A stretch of 64,000 bases of DNA from Burkholderiales bacterium (GCA_016000195.1 JAECRO010000006.1:1-64000), one strand, 5' to 3'. Counted from the stretch's first letter, positions 33,207-42,292 are shown. Numbers and translations are program-made. Notes: generated by a model from the sequence alone, not told the origin.

Positions 33207-34673
33207 TCAGGAAGACTTGAACAGCGCGGCAATTTTCTTCTTGGGCTTGATGTTGGCCGACACGCCGTTGTGCGCAGGATTGGCCTTGGCCGAGGCTTCC
33301 CACGAAGGCAGGGATTCCGCCGGCGCACTGCCGGGCTCGTAAGGCCGGTCAAAAAACGGATCGCGCGAGGCAGCCGGCTGGCGGTGCGGCGTGTATTCGC
33401 GGCGCTCCCGGCGCTCGGTGCGCTCGCGGGGCGGGGGCTGACGGGATTCAGGCGCACGGCCCTCCTCGCCTTCGCGGTACATGCGCCGGCCGTCATTGAT
33501 GCGGCCCTGTTCGCTGATGCGCGGCATGTCTTCCTCGAACTCCAGGGGTTCCAGCTCGATCCTGGTCTTGATGAGCTTTTCAATATCGGCGACCAGGCGC
33601 TGGTCGCTGCTGGCAACAAAGCTCACGGCCAGGCCGGATGCGCCGGCGCGGCCGGTGCGGCCAATGCGGTGAACATAGTCTTCGGCGTTGAAGGGAACGT
33701 CGAAGTTGAACACCGCCGGCACGTCCTTGATGTCCAGCCCGCGCGCGGCCACGTCGGTGCAGACCAGCAAATCGACTTCGCCCGATTTGAAGGCCTCCAG
33801 CGCCTTTAGCCGCTCGTCCTGGCTTTTGTCGCCGTGCAACGCGGTGGTTTTGAGGCCTTCGCGCTCCAGCGAGCGCGCCAGGCGGGCGCAGCCGAGCTTG
33901 CTGTTGACGAAGACAAACGCCTGCTTCATGCCGCGTGCTTTCAGGATCTGGTGCAGGGCGCGGCGCTTGTCGTCGGCGCTGACGCTGTAGAAATGCTGCT
34001 CGACCGTGGTGGCCGTGGCGTTGGAGCGGGCCACTTCAATCGTCACCGGGTCTTGCAGGAAGCTGGCCGCCAGGCGCTTGATCTCGGGCGAAAAGGTCGC
34101 CGAGAACAGCAGCGTGATGCGCTGCTTGGGCAGGTAGCTCAGGATGCGCTGCAGGTCGGGCAGGAAACCGATGTCGAGCATGCGGTCGGCTTCGTCGAGC
34201 ACCACGTATTCGACCTGGTTCAGCACCGTGTTCTTGGCTTCGATGTGGTCAAGCAGGCGGCCCGGCGTGGCCACCAGCACTTCAACGCCCTTTTTAAGTT
34301 CCAGCGTCTGCGGCTTCATGTCCATGCCGCCAAACACCACCGCGCTGTTCAGGTTGGTGTACTTGGCGTAGAGCTTGACCTGCTCGGCCACCTGCACGGC
34401 CAGTTCACGGGTTGGCAGCAACACCAGCGCCCGCACCGGATGGCGCGCCGGCGAGGTCGAAGCGTTCTCGTGCTTCATCATGCGCTGCAGCAGCGGCAGC
34501 GCGAAAGCAGCGGTTTTGCCGGTGCCGGTCTGGGCAGCGCCCATCACGTCTTTGCCCTGCAGAACGACCGGAATGGCCTGTTCCTGGATGGGGGTCATGG
34601 TTTCGTAGCCCATTTCGGCTACGGCGCGTGCCAGCGGTTCGGCCAGCGAAAGATTGGAAAAAGAAGAGGTCAT
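33207..34673 (-). CDS. rhlE: DEAD-box ATP-dependent RNA helicase (RhlE-type)
   Basis: ATP-dependent RNA helicase, 488 residues, likely in ribosome assembly or RNA decay. Motifs in order: Q motif GYETMTPIQEQAIPVVLQG, Walker A AAQTGTGKTAAFALPLLQR (about 46-64), PTRELAVQV, ATPGRLLDHIE, DEADRMLDIGF, SATFS, then domain 2 with ALHGDKSQDERLKALEAFKS, CTDVAARGLDIKDVPAVFNF and HRIGRTGRAG. The C-terminal tail (about 385-488) is charged and disordered, with many Arg, Pro and Glu, ending NIKPKKKIAALFKSS. This fits RhlE rather than DbpA or SrmB. Monocistronic by spacing. Confidence 0.9.
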   Translation of the reverse strand: MTSSFSNLSLAEPLARAVAEMGYETMTPIQEQAIPVVLQGKDVMGAAQTGTGKTAAFALPLLQRMMKHENASTSPARHPVRALVLLPTRELAVQVAEQVKLYAKYTNLNSAVVFGGMDMKPQTLELKKGVEVLVATPGRLLDHIEAKNTVLNQVEYVVLDEADRMLDIGFLPDLQRILSYLPKQRITLLFSATFSPEIKRLAASFLQDPVTIEVARSNATATTVEQHFYSVSADDKRRALHQILKARGMKQAFVFVNSKLGCARLARSLEREGLKTTALHGDKSQDERLKALEAFKSGEVDLLVCTDVAARGLDIKDVPAVFNFDVPFNAEDYVHRIGRTGRAGASGLAVSFVASSDQRLVADIEKLIKTRIELEPLEFEEDMPRISEQGRINDGRRMYREGEEGRAPESRQPPPRERTERRERREYTPHRQPAASRDPFFDRPYEPGSAPAESLPSWEASAKANPAHNGVSANIKPKKKIAALFKSS

Positions 34674-34775
34674 TTAGCTTTATATTGTCGCACTTTGGGT
34701 GAGAAAAGCCTTTTGGGCTGATTCACAAGGCTGCTGCCGGCGGCTCAAGCCGCTCAACAGGCTCATCAAACCACA

Positions 34776-34832
34776 TGATAATGCTATATATTTTATAGCT
34801 AACTACGCCCGCTGGATATGCGCAGAAGGCTT
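34776..34832 (+). repeat. Short interspersed repeat (17-nt palindrome core 34783-34799)
   Basis: Core GCTATATATTTTATAGC, followed by a tail with TAACTACGCCCGCTGGATAT and GCGCAGAAGGC. Intergenic, between the helicase and the SDR gene. The tail resembles that of the copy at 9238-9300. Confidence 0.8.
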
Positions 34833-34876
34833 GAATAACCATTTATTTCAAGTTGAACCCGCCGCCATGGCGGCCT

Positions 34877-35809
34877 TCAGCTTCGCAAGCCGCACAACCC
34901 GTCGCTGACGGTCGGATAACGCAGCGCCAGCCCGAGTTCCTTCTTCATCCGCTGGTTGTCCAGCCGGCGCGACTCGCTCATGAAACTCAGCAGCATCAGC
35001 GGCAACTGCTCGTTCGCGGTGCTGCGTCCGACGCGGGGCGGCCGGGGCAAGTGGTAAAGGTCTGCCGCCAGATCAAAATAGTCGCCCATCAGCAACTCGG
35101 TGTCGTCGCAGACGTTGCTGACGCGCTGCGGCTTGCCGCGCCACAGGGCGGCCAGGCAGGCGCGGGCCAGGTCGTCGGCGTGGATATGGCTGGTGTACAC
35201 GTCGTCTTCATGGCGCAGTACCGGCGTGCCCCTGAGCAGCCGCGCGCGCGGCGTGCCGCCCTCGCGGTCGGTGGCATAGATGCCGGGAATGCGCAACACA
35301 TGCACCGGCGTTGCGCTGGCGCGGCCGAACAGCCGCACCTGGCCTTCGGCATCCACCCGGCGCTGCGAGCGCGGCGTGTGCGGGCTCAGGCGCCAGGTTT
35401 CATCGACCCGCGCGCCGCCGCAATCGCCATACACGCCACTGGTCGAGCCGTACACCAGCGATTGCGGCAGGCTGCGCAGGCGCAAAACGCGCAGCAGCGC
35501 CAGCGTGCGCGGATCATTGCGCCAGTTCGGGTCGTGGCTGGGCGGCGGCGCCAGATGCACCACGCGCGTGGCCAGTCCGGCGAGTCGGCGCAGCGTTGCC
35601 GCATCGTCCAGATTGCCCAGCAGCGGCGTGATGTGCTCCCGGCGCAAGGCGGGCAACCGCTCGGCCGACGAGGTCAGCGCCATGACCTTGAGCCGGGACG
35701 GCAACTGCCGGGCCACGCGCAGGCCGACATCGCCGCAGCCGATGATCAGCACGCGCTGGCGGCGAAAACGCGCGGGCAGCGCGCCTAGGGGGTTCAGGTT
35801 TGAAGGCAA
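34877..35809 (-). CDS. SDR/NAD-dependent epimerase-like protein (YeeZ-like)
   Basis: Extended short-chain dehydrogenase fold, 310 residues. The dinucleotide loop is RVLIIGCGDVGLRVARQLPS (about 19-38, G-x-G-x-x-G). SLVYGSTSGVYGDCGGARVD holds the Ser/Tyr region, followed by VHVLRIPGIYATDREGG and TSHIHADDLARACLAALWRG, the HxDD segment of epimerase-like proteins. The usual Y-x3-K is not clear, so it may be an atypical or non-catalytic member, as in the YeeZ group. Divergent from the ferredoxin-reductase gene, 60 bp apart. Substrate unknown. Confidence 0.8.
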   Translation of the reverse strand: MPSNLNPLGALPARFRRQRVLIIGCGDVGLRVARQLPSRLKVMALTSSAERLPALRREHITPLLGNLDDAATLRRLAGLATRVVHLAPPPSHDPNWRNDPRTLALLRVLRLRSLPQSLVYGSTSGVYGDCGGARVDETWRLSPHTPRSQRRVDAEGQVRLFGRASATPVHVLRIPGIYATDREGGTPRARLLRGTPVLRHEDDVYTSHIHADDLARACLAALWRGKPQRVSNVCDDTELLMGDYFDLAADLYHLPRPPRVGRSTANEQLPLMLLSFMSESRRLDNQRMKKELGLALRYPTVSDGLCGLRS

Positions 35810-35869
35810 AATTGGGTGTTGCTGGTTAACCAGCCCGGTCGAGTCATAGAACCCTCAAGGATAACGAAT

Positions 35870-36910
35870 ATGAGTTTCAACGTGAGCGTGCTGCCCAGCG
35901 GTCGCAGCTTTACCACCAGCACCGGCGAGCCGCTGCTGGCCGCAGCCATTCGCCAGGGCATCGGCCTGCCCTACGGCTGCAAGGACGGCGCCTGCGGTTC
36001 GTGCAAGTGCAAAAAGCTCGAAGGCACGGTGACGCACGGCGCGCACCAGCTCAAGGCCCTGTCGGCCGAAGAGGAAGCCGGCGGCTTCATCCTGACCTGC
36101 TGCGCCGTGGCGCACAGTAACGTGGTGCTTGAGTCGCGCCAGGTGACGGACGAAAGCGCGTTTCCGGTCCGTAAAATGCCGGTCCGCGTGACCAGCATGA
36201 CGCGCGCATCGCCCGACGTGATGATCATTCGCCTGCAGCTGCCGGCCAGCGACATGCTGAAGTACCACGCCGGCCAGTATGTGGAGTTTTTGCTGGCGGG
36301 TGGCGACCGGCGTTCGTATTCGATGGCCAACGCGCCGCACACCCAGACCGAAAAACCGGGTCTGGAACTGCACATTCGCTACATGGCGGGCGGAAAATTC
36401 ACCGAGCATGTGTTCGGCGCCATGAAGGAAAAAGAGATTTTGCGCATCGAAGGGCCTTACGGCAGCTTCTTTTTGCGCGAAGACAGTGACAAGCCGCTGG
36501 TGCTGCTGGCCTCGGGCACCGGCTTTGCGCCGCTCAAGGCACTGATCGAGCACATGCAGTACAAAAACATCACGCGCCCCGCCGTGCTGTACTGGGGCGG
36601 CCGCCGCCCGGCCGACCTGTACATGAACGACTGGATGCTGGCCAGGGTGGCCGAGATGCCCCACCTGCGCTACATCCCGGTGGTGTCCGACGCCCGGCCC
36701 GAAGACCACTGGACCGGCCGCACCGGCTTTGTCCACAAAGCCGTGCTGGAAGATTTTTCCGACCTTTCAGGCCACCAGGTCTATGCCTGCGGAGCGCCGA
36801 TTGTGGTCGAGTCGGCGCGCGACGAATACAGCGCCCTGGCAGGCCTGCCGCCTGAAGAATTTTTTGCCGACTCGTTCACCGCGCAGGCCGACAAGGCCGG
36901 GACGGCCTGA
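35870..36910 (+). CDS. 2Fe-2S ferredoxin / FAD reductase (CDP-6-deoxy-glucoseen reductase-like)
   Basis: Electron-transfer flavoprotein of 346 residues. AAGGA lies 8 bp before ATG 35870 (MSFNVSVLPSGRSFTTSTGE). N-terminal plant-type ferredoxin: GLPYGCKDGACGSCKCKKLE (Cys at C-x4-C-x2-C, about 37-45) with the fourth Cys in ILTCCAVAHS. Then an FAD domain (YHAGQYVEFLLAGGDRRSYS, R-x-Y-S) and an NAD domain (PLVLLASGTGFAPLKALIEH, then VYACGAPIVVESARDEY). The arrangement matches AscD/DdhD and phenol-hydroxylase-type reductases; housekeeping homologues are found in Burkholderiales. No 3,6-dideoxysugar genes are nearby, so the specific name is doubtful and the partner is unknown. Confidence 0.87.
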   Translation: MSFNVSVLPSGRSFTTSTGEPLLAAAIRQGIGLPYGCKDGACGSCKCKKLEGTVTHGAHQLKALSAEEEAGGFILTCCAVAHSNVVLESRQVTDESAFPVRKMPVRVTSMTRASPDVMIIRLQLPASDMLKYHAGQYVEFLLAGGDRRSYSMANAPHTQTEKPGLELHIRYMAGGKFTEHVFGAMKEKEILRIEGPYGSFFLREDSDKPLVLLASGTGFAPLKALIEHMQYKNITRPAVLYWGGRRPADLYMNDWMLARVAEMPHLRYIPVVSDARPEDHWTGRTGFVHKAVLEDFSDLSGHQVYACGAPIVVESARDEYSALAGLPPEEFFADSFTAQADKAGTA

Positions 36911-36955
36911 AGCGGCTTTTTCAGGGCTGTTGCGCTTTACCTGTCTGCACTGATA

Positions 36956-36972
36956 GCTACTGAATTGATAGC
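36956..36972 (+). repeat. 17-nt palindromic repeat core (intergenic)
   Basis: GCTACTGAATTGATAGC, followed by ACATTGG. A related half, CAATAGC...GGCTATTG, lies at about 37041-37067, so the 186-bp gap between the reductase gene and livF carries two pieces of the same repeat family. Confidence 0.8.
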
Positions 36973-37096
36973 ACATTGGTTTTTTTAGCGTTGGGCTGGA
37001 GAAAGGCCGCCGGCCGGCCACGAAATCAATCCCGCTACAAATTCAATAGCTGTCGAGGCCCATGGCTATTGCGCCAACAGCCTGAATCACCAGAAA

Positions 37097-37816
37097 TCAT
37101 TCGCCCAGATAAGCCGCCCGGACCCGGGGATCATTGAGCAGCGCCTTCGCCTCGCCGTTCATGGTGATGTTGCCCGACTCCATGACGTAGCCCCGGTTGG
37201 CAATGCCAAGGGCGCGGCTGGCGTTCTGCTCGACCAGCAGCACCGTCATGCCCAGCGCCGACACATCGCGCACCACCTCGAAAATCTTGTCCACCATGAT
37301 CGGCGACAGGCCCATCGACGGCTCGTCGAGCAGCAGCACCTTGGGCCGGCTCATCAGGGCGCGGCCCATGGCCAGCATTTGCTGTTCGCCGCCCGACATG
37401 GTGCCGGCCAGCTGGTCCTTGCGCTCGCGCAGGCGCGGGAACAGCACGAACATCTTTTCGATGTCGGCGGCAATGCCGGCCTTGTCGTTGCGAATGTAGG
37501 CGCCCATCTGCAGGTTTTCGGTGATGGTCATGCGGGCAAACACGCCGCGCCCCTCGGGCACCATCGCCAGGCCTTCCTTGACCAGATCCCAGGCGCCGCG
37601 TCCCTTGATGCTTTTGCCCAGGTATTGAATGTCGCCGCCCAGCATCGGCAGGCCGCCGGTGATGGCCTTCATGGTGGTGGTCTTGCCGGCGCCGTTGGAG
37701 CCGATCAGCGTGACCAGCTCGCCCTCGCGGACCTCGAAGTCAACGCCCTTGACGGCCTGGATGCCGCCGTAAGCCACCTGAAGGCCGGTGACTTTGAGAA
37801 GTGTATTTGTTGCCAT
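37097..37816 (-). CDS. livF: Branched-chain amino-acid ABC transporter, ATPase
   Basis: One of two ATPases of the Liv (HAAT family) importer at the inner membrane. The 239-residue protein has Walker A LIGSNGAGKTTTMKAITGGL (about 37-56), Q-loop region MVPEGRGVFARMTITENLQM, the ABC signature MSGGEQQMLAMGRALMSRPK and Walker B VLLLDEPSMGLSPIMVDKIF with H-loop replaced by VEQN as in LivF. It ends VRAAYLGE as LivF proteins do. It follows livG by 13 bp and ends the livHMGF operon. No periplasmic binding protein gene lies in the window. Confidence 0.95.
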   Translation of the reverse strand: MATNTLLKVTGLQVAYGGIQAVKGVDFEVREGELVTLIGSNGAGKTTTMKAITGGLPMLGGDIQYLGKSIKGRGAWDLVKEGLAMVPEGRGVFARMTITENLQMGAYIRNDKAGIAADIEKMFVLFPRLRERKDQLAGTMSGGEQQMLAMGRALMSRPKVLLLDEPSMGLSPIMVDKIFEVVRDVSALGMTVLLVEQNASRALGIANRGYVMESGNITMNGEAKALLNDPRVRAAYLGE

Positions 37817-37829
37817 CTTCGTCGTTCCT

Positions 37830-38597
37830 TTAATGACCTGCGCCCAGATAGGCGGTGATCACTTTTTCGTTTTTCTGCACATCGGCCGGCAAGCCCTCGG
37901 CGATCTGCTTGCCGTAATCGAGCACCGTCACGCGGTCGCACAGGCCCATGACCAGCTTCACGTCATGCTCGATCAGCAAGATTGTGCGGTTGTCCTTGCG
38001 GATGCGGTCGATCAGCTCGCGCAACTGGACTTTTTCAGTGGCGTTCATGCCGGCGGCGGGCTCGTCGAGCGCAATCAGCTGCGGGTCGGTGGCCAGCGCG
38101 CGGGCAATCTCTAACCGGCGCTGGTCGCCGTAGCTCAGGGTGCGCGCCTTGAAGTCGGCATATTTGCCAATGCCCACGTAGTCGAGCAACTCCTGCGAGC
38201 GCTGGGCGATTTCGGCCTCTTCGCGCTTGAAGCCGGGCGTGCGAAACACCGCTCCGATCAGGCCCGAATGGGTGCGCACATGGCGGCCGACCATGACGTT
38301 CTCCAGCGCCGTCATGTCGGCGAACAGCCGGATGTTTTGAAATGTGCGGGCAATGCCGGCCTTGGCGACTTCATGCACCGCCGTCGGCTTGTAGGGCTTG
38401 CCGGCCAGCTCGAAAGTGCCGCTGTCGGGCGTGTAGAGCCCGGTCAGCACATTGAAAAACGTCGTCTTGCCCGCGCCGTTGGGGCCGATCAGGCCATAGA
38501 CCTGGCCGCGTTCGATCTTGATGCCGACATCGCTCAGCGCCTGCAGGCCGCCAAAGCGCTTGGAAACACCCGAGACATTCAGAATGGTTTCGCTCAT
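37830..38597 (-). CDS. livG: Branched-chain amino-acid ABC transporter, ATPase
   Basis: Second ATPase of the Liv importer, 255 residues from ATG 38597 (MSETILNVSGVSKRFGGLQA). AAGGAG lies 7 bp before this ATG; the ATG six bases upstream is too close to it. Walker A LIGPNGAGKTTFFNVLTGLY (about 38-57), the LivG-specific AKAGIARTFQNIRLFADMTA, signature TLSYGDQRRLEIARALATDP and Walker B LIALDEPAAGMNATEKVQLR with LLIEHDVKLVMGLCDRVTVL. The open frame continues far upstream over livM in another frame; that part is not coding. Eleven bp after livM. Confidence 0.95.
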   Translation of the reverse strand: MSETILNVSGVSKRFGGLQALSDVGIKIERGQVYGLIGPNGAGKTTFFNVLTGLYTPDSGTFELAGKPYKPTAVHEVAKAGIARTFQNIRLFADMTALENVMVGRHVRTHSGLIGAVFRTPGFKREEAEIAQRSQELLDYVGIGKYADFKARTLSYGDQRRLEIARALATDPQLIALDEPAAGMNATEKVQLRELIDRIRKDNRTILLIEHDVKLVMGLCDRVTVLDYGKQIAEGLPADVQKNEKVITAYLGAGH

Positions 38598-38608
38598 GTC
38601 CATTCTCC

Positions 38609-39721
38609 TTAAGGATTGATGGACTGGATGGGGTCTTTGCCGGCGCGCTTGTTCAGCGACTTGCCATGCTCGGGCGACGGCCAGAGTCCACGCGGACGCA
38701 TCAGCATGACGGTGATCATGGCCAGCGCAATCAGCAGCTGGCGCAGGATGGACGAGTCCAGCCGGCCATCGGTCATGGCCTGCAGCGGCCCGGCCACATA
38801 GCGCAAGACCTCGGGCAGCGCAGCCAGCAGCAGCGCGCCCAGGATGACGCCGGGCAAATGCCCGATGCCGCCCAGCACCACCATCGCCACGATCATGATC
38901 GACTCCATCAGGCTGAAGGATTCGGGCGAGACAAAGCCCTGGAAGGCGGCGAACATCGAGCCCGACACGCCGCCAAAGGTGGCGCCCATGCCGAAGGCCA
39001 GCAGCTTCATGTTGCGGGTGTTGATGCCCATGGCCTTGGCGGCGATCTCGTCCTCGCGAATCGCCATCCAGGCGCGGCCGATGCGCGAATTTTGCAGCCG
39101 GTGGCAAATCACGACCGACAGAATCACCAGCGCCAGGAACAGGTAGTAATACATCGAGACCGAGGTGAATTCGATGCCGAAAAAGGAGTGCGTCTTGCCC
39201 AGGTCGAAGCCGAAAAACTTCATCGAGTCGATCTGGTTGATGCCCTTGGGTCCGTTGGTCAGGTTGATGGGGCGGTCCAGGTTGTTCAGAAACACCCGGA
39301 TGATTTCACCAAAGCCCAGCGTGACGATGGCCAGGTAGTCGCCGCGCAGCTTGAGCGTGGGCGCGCCCAGCATGATGCCGAACAAGCCCGCCAGCGCGGC
39401 GGCAGCCGGAATGATGGCCCAGATCGGCAGGTGCAGCCCTTCCGGGAATTTCGCGGCGATCCACGGAAAGGCTTCGGCCAGGTGCGGCGAGCCGAGCAGC
39501 GCGAACAGGTAGGCGCCCACGGCAAAGAAGGCAACATAACCCAGGTCCAGCAGGCCGGCATAACCGACCACGATGTTCAGCCCGAGGGCCAGCAGCACAT
39601 ACAGCAGCGCCATGTCAACGATGCGCACCCAGGCGTTGCCGCCCTGTTGCAGCAGCAAAGGCAGCACCAGCAAGGCCAGCGCCACGATCAGGAAAGTGAC
39701 CGGTTTTTTGGTTTTCATCAA
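38609..39721 (-). CDS. livM: Branched-chain amino-acid ABC transporter, permease
   Basis: Permease subunit of the Liv importer, 370 residues with nine or ten membrane segments. Typical LivM stretches: LLYVLLALGLNIVVGYAGLL, DLGYVAFFAVGAYLFALLGS, LKLRGDYLAIVTLGFGEIIR (EAA-like contact region for LivG/LivF) and GAFA-like GATFGGVSGSMFAAFQGFVS. IREDEIAAKAMGINTRNMKL is the conserved cytoplasmic loop and GGIGHLPGVILGALLLAALP follows. The tail SPEHGKSLNKRAGKDPIQSI is charged. Start at 39721 or the adjacent ATG 39718. Lies 35 bp after livH. Confidence 0.95.
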   Translation of the reverse strand: MMKTKKPVTFLIVALALLVLPLLLQQGGNAWVRIVDMALLYVLLALGLNIVVGYAGLLDLGYVAFFAVGAYLFALLGSPHLAEAFPWIAAKFPEGLHLPIWAIIPAAAALAGLFGIMLGAPTLKLRGDYLAIVTLGFGEIIRVFLNNLDRPINLTNGPKGINQIDSMKFFGFDLGKTHSFFGIEFTSVSMYYYLFLALVILSVVICHRLQNSRIGRAWMAIREDEIAAKAMGINTRNMKLLAFGMGATFGGVSGSMFAAFQGFVSPESFSLMESIMIVAMVVLGGIGHLPGVILGALLLAALPEVLRYVAGPLQAMTDGRLDSSILRQLLIALAMITVMLMRPRGLWPSPEHGKSLNKRAGKDPIQSINP

Positions 39722-39756
39722 AATTTCTCCTTGTGTGTCGGTGATTCAACCGGCCC

Positions 39757-40686
39757 TCAGGCGCGGTCCGCCACACGTTCGCCCAGCAGGCCCGAGGGGC
39801 GCAGCGTGAGCACGAAAATCAGCACGATAAAGGCAAAAATATCGGAATACTGGCTGCCCAGCACGCCGCCGGTCAGCGGGCCGATGTAGCCGGCGCCAAT
39901 GGCCTCGATGAGTCCGAGCAGGATGCCGCCCAGCACCGCGCCGCCGAGGTTGCCGATGCCGCCAAAAACAGCGGCGGTGAAAGCCTTGAGGCCGGGCAAA
40001 AAGCCCATGGTGTGCTGCACGGTGCCGTAGTTGGACGCATACATCACGCCGGCCAGCGCGGCCAGGATGGCGCCGATGATGAAGGTGGCGGAAATGACGG
40101 TGTCGGGCCGCACGCCCATCAAGGCGGCGACGCGCGGATTTTCAGCGGTGGCCCGCATGGCGCGGCCCAGCTTGGTGTAATGCACCAGCCACATCAAGAC
40201 AGACAGCGACACGGCGGTCGTACCCAGAATGAACAGCTGCGTCACGGTGATGACGGCGCCGCCAAGCTGGAAAGGCTCGGCCGGCAGCAGCGTCGGGTAA
40301 GGCTTGTAGTTGGGCTTCCAGATGATCATGGCCAGCGTCTGCAGCAGCAGCGACATGCCGATGGCGGTGATCAGCGGGGCCAGTTTGGGCGAGTTTCGCA
40401 GCGGCCGGTAGGCGACTTTTTCGATGCTGAAGTTCAGCGCGGCGCACACCACGAAAGCGATCAGCAGGGAAATCAGCAACACCAGCCAGCCGGGCGCGCC
40501 GGGCATGGTTTCCTGCATCCAGCCGATGATGGTCCAGCTGGTGAGCGCGCCGACCATCAGAACCTCACCGTGTGCAAAATTGATCAGGTTGATGATCCCG
40601 TACACCATGGTGTAGCCCAGGGCGATCAGGGCATACATGCTGCCCAGAACCAGCCCGTTGATGATTTGCTGTAGCAAAACTTCCAT
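39757..40686 (-). CDS. livH: Branched-chain amino-acid ABC transporter, permease
   Basis: First gene of the livHMGF operon; 309 residues from ATG 40686 (MEVLLQQIINGLVLGSMYAL). Eight or so membrane segments, with MYALIALGYTMVYGIINLIN and FAHGEVLMVGAL at the N-terminus, AYRPLRNSPKLAPLITAIGM, the cytoplasmic loop KLGRAMRATAENPRVAALMG (EAA-like), and GLKAFTAAVFGGIGNLGGAV then GGILLGLIEAIGAGYIG. These are standard LivH features. The ATG at 40737 adds 17 unsupported residues. The 256-bp gap upstream to rarA contains no gene and probably the operon promoter. Confidence 0.95.
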   Translation of the reverse strand: MEVLLQQIINGLVLGSMYALIALGYTMVYGIINLINFAHGEVLMVGALTSWTIIGWMQETMPGAPGWLVLLISLLIAFVVCAALNFSIEKVAYRPLRNSPKLAPLITAIGMSLLLQTLAMIIWKPNYKPYPTLLPAEPFQLGGAVITVTQLFILGTTAVSLSVLMWLVHYTKLGRAMRATAENPRVAALMGVRPDTVISATFIIGAILAALAGVMYASNYGTVQHTMGFLPGLKAFTAAVFGGIGNLGGAVLGGILLGLIEAIGAGYIGPLTGGVLGSQYSDIFAFIVLIFVLTLRPSGLLGERVADRA

Positions 40687-40942
40687 ATCCGCTCCGTTTA
40701 TTTGAATGAGCCAACTCTGCTTGTGCCATGACTCCACGGGATCACCGTGAAGACACGCGAGTTAACAAAAAGCCCGCCTGTCTCCAGTCGGATAACTGGT
40801 GAAGATGGCGAGCTAGTGCGCGAATCGTAGCCACAGGCCTCTAGCGAGAATCACGCCAGCGAGTCAGTTTTTCCGGGGTAAACCCTTGACGAATTTGATT
40901 TTGGCGGCGGAATCAGGGTCTATCAGCGGGATTTCCAGCACA

Positions 40943-42241
40943 TCAGTTTTTCTGATGGTTTTTTGCCTTCAGTTGATTCAACTTATCAGCGATCTTGATC
41001 TCCAGACCCCGGTTGACCGGCCGGTAAAAACCCGGGGCGGCCATGCCTTCGGGCAAATAGTTTTCTCCGGCGGCAAACCCGTCTTCCTCGTCATGCGCAT
41101 AGCGGTAGTTCTTGCCGTAGTCCAGCTCTTTCATGAGCTTTGTTGGTGCATTGCGCAAATGCAGCGGCACCGGACGGGTGCCGTCCTTCTTGATGAAGGC
41201 CTTGGCTTCGTTGAAAGCCTGGTACACCGCATTCGACTTGGGTGCGACCGCCAGGTACACCACGCACTGCGCCAGCGCGAGTTCCCCCTCTGGCGAGCCC
41301 AGCCGTTCATAGACCTCGGCGGCATCGAGCGCCAGCCGCAGCGCGCGCGGATCGGCCAGCCCGATGTCTTCGCTGGCCAGGCGGATCAGGCGGCGCGCCA
41401 TGTAGCGCGGCTCCGCACCGCCATCGAGCATGCGCGTGAACCAATACAGTGCGGCGTCGGGGTCGGAACCGCGAATCGACTTGTGCAGGGCCGAAATGGT
41501 GTCGTAAAACTGCTCGCCGCCCTTGTCGTAGCGGCGCAGGCGCTCGCCCAGCACCTTGAGCAGCCAGGCATCGGTCACATCGCTGATTTTTTCAGCCTTG
41601 GCCGCGACGCCCAGCGATTCGAGCGTATTGAGCAGCCGCCGGGCATCGCCATCGGCATAGGAAACCAGGTGGTCAATGGCCTCAATTGCTATTGTTTCAA
41701 TAGCTGGCAGCGCCCGCTCAGCAAGCACCCTGGCGACGATTTGCTTGAGATCGTCGTCCGTGAGCGGCTTCAGCACATACACCACGGCGCGCGACAGCAA
41801 GGCCGAGTTCACCTCGAACGAGGGGTTTTCGGTGGTGGCGCCAATGAAGGTGAACAGGCCGCTTTCAACATGCGGCAGAAATGCATCCTGCTGGCTCTTG
41901 TTGAAACGATGGACCTCATCGACAAACACCATCGTTCGCCGGCCATCCTGCGCTTGCCAGATCGTCGCCTGCTCGACCGCTTCGCGAATGTCCTTGACGC
42001 CGCCCAGCACGGCGGAAATGGTGATGAAATGCGCATCGAAGCTGCGCGCCATCAGCCGGGCAATGGTGGTTTTGCCGACGCCGGGCGGCCCCCACAGAAT
42101 GCAGCTGTGCGGCTCGCCCGACTCGAACGCAATGCGCAGCGGCAGGCCAGCGCCAAGCAAATGCTGCTGGCCGATGACTTCGCCCAGGTTTTGGGGGCGC
42201 AGGCGTTCAGCCAGGGGTGGGTGGGAAGAAGTTTTCGCCAT
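40943..42241 (-). CDS. rarA: Replication-associated recombination protein A (MgsA/RarA)
   Basis: AAA+ ATPase that acts at stalled replication forks with SSB and RecA. The 432-residue protein shows LAERLRPQNLGEVIGQQHLL, Walker A CILWGPPGVGKTTIARLMAR (about 48-67), Walker B/MFVDEVHRFNKSQQDAFLPHVE-type segment, sensor GATTENPSFEVNSALLSRAV and the C-terminal tetramerisation part DPDAALYWFTRMLDGGAEPR with RRLIRLASEDIGLADPRALR. An insertion-like stretch RVLAERALPAIETIAIEAID is encoded by a 17-nt palindromic repeat (41688-41704) and its flank. Follows lolA by 67 bp with a strong hairpin between. Confidence 0.93.
   Translation of the reverse strand: MAKTSSHPPLAERLRPQNLGEVIGQQHLLGAGLPLRIAFESGEPHSCILWGPPGVGKTTIARLMARSFDAHFITISAVLGGVKDIREAVEQATIWQAQDGRRTMVFVDEVHRFNKSQQDAFLPHVESGLFTFIGATTENPSFEVNSALLSRAVVYVLKPLTDDDLKQIVARVLAERALPAIETIAIEAIDHLVSYADGDARRLLNTLESLGVAAKAEKISDVTDAWLLKVLGERLRRYDKGGEQFYDTISALHKSIRGSDPDAALYWFTRMLDGGAEPRYMARRLIRLASEDIGLADPRALRLALDAAEVYERLGSPEGELALAQCVVYLAVAPKSNAVYQAFNEAKAFIKKDGTRPVPLHLRNAPTKLMKELDYGKNYRYAHDEEDGFAAGENYLPEGMAAPGFYRPVNRGLEIKIADKLNQLKAKNHQKN
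41688..41704 (+). repeat. 17-nt palindromic repeat core inside rarA
   Basis: GCTATTGTTTCAATAGC, a perfect inverted repeat GCTATTG/CAATAGC, followed by a tail TGGCAGCGCCCGCTCAGCAA. On the coding (minus) strand it encodes the PAIETIAIEAID part of RarA. It lies at a domain boundary after the AAA+ core, where an extra loop may be tolerated. Confidence 0.85.
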
Positions 42242-42252
42242 TGAAGAGTTGC

Positions 42253-42292
42253 GCCTGGCTGTTGCCGGACACGCTGCTCCGGACAGCCAGGC
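42253..42292 (-). terminator. Strong hairpin between lolA and rarA
   Basis: GCCTGGCTGT-TG-CCGG (42253-42268) pairs with CCGGACAGCCAGGC (42279-42292): 14 bp with a 2-nt bulge and a 10-nt loop. It lies downstream of lolA and just before rarA. No U-run follows, so it may attenuate, process or protect the transcript rather than stop it. Confidence 0.5.

Noticed and set aside
37830-39107. A 425-codon open frame ending in livG
   Set aside because: Only the last 255 codons match LivG. The upstream 170 codons lie over livM in another frame, have no family features, and a good ribosome site marks the start at 38597.
38666-39889. A 407-codon plus-strand frame over livM/livH
   Set aside because: His/Gln/Arg-rich antisense shadow of two clear permease genes; no domain recognised.
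40886-42244. A 452-codon plus-strand frame over rarA
   Set aside because: Antisense to a protein with full AAA+ motifs; no independent start signal or family match.
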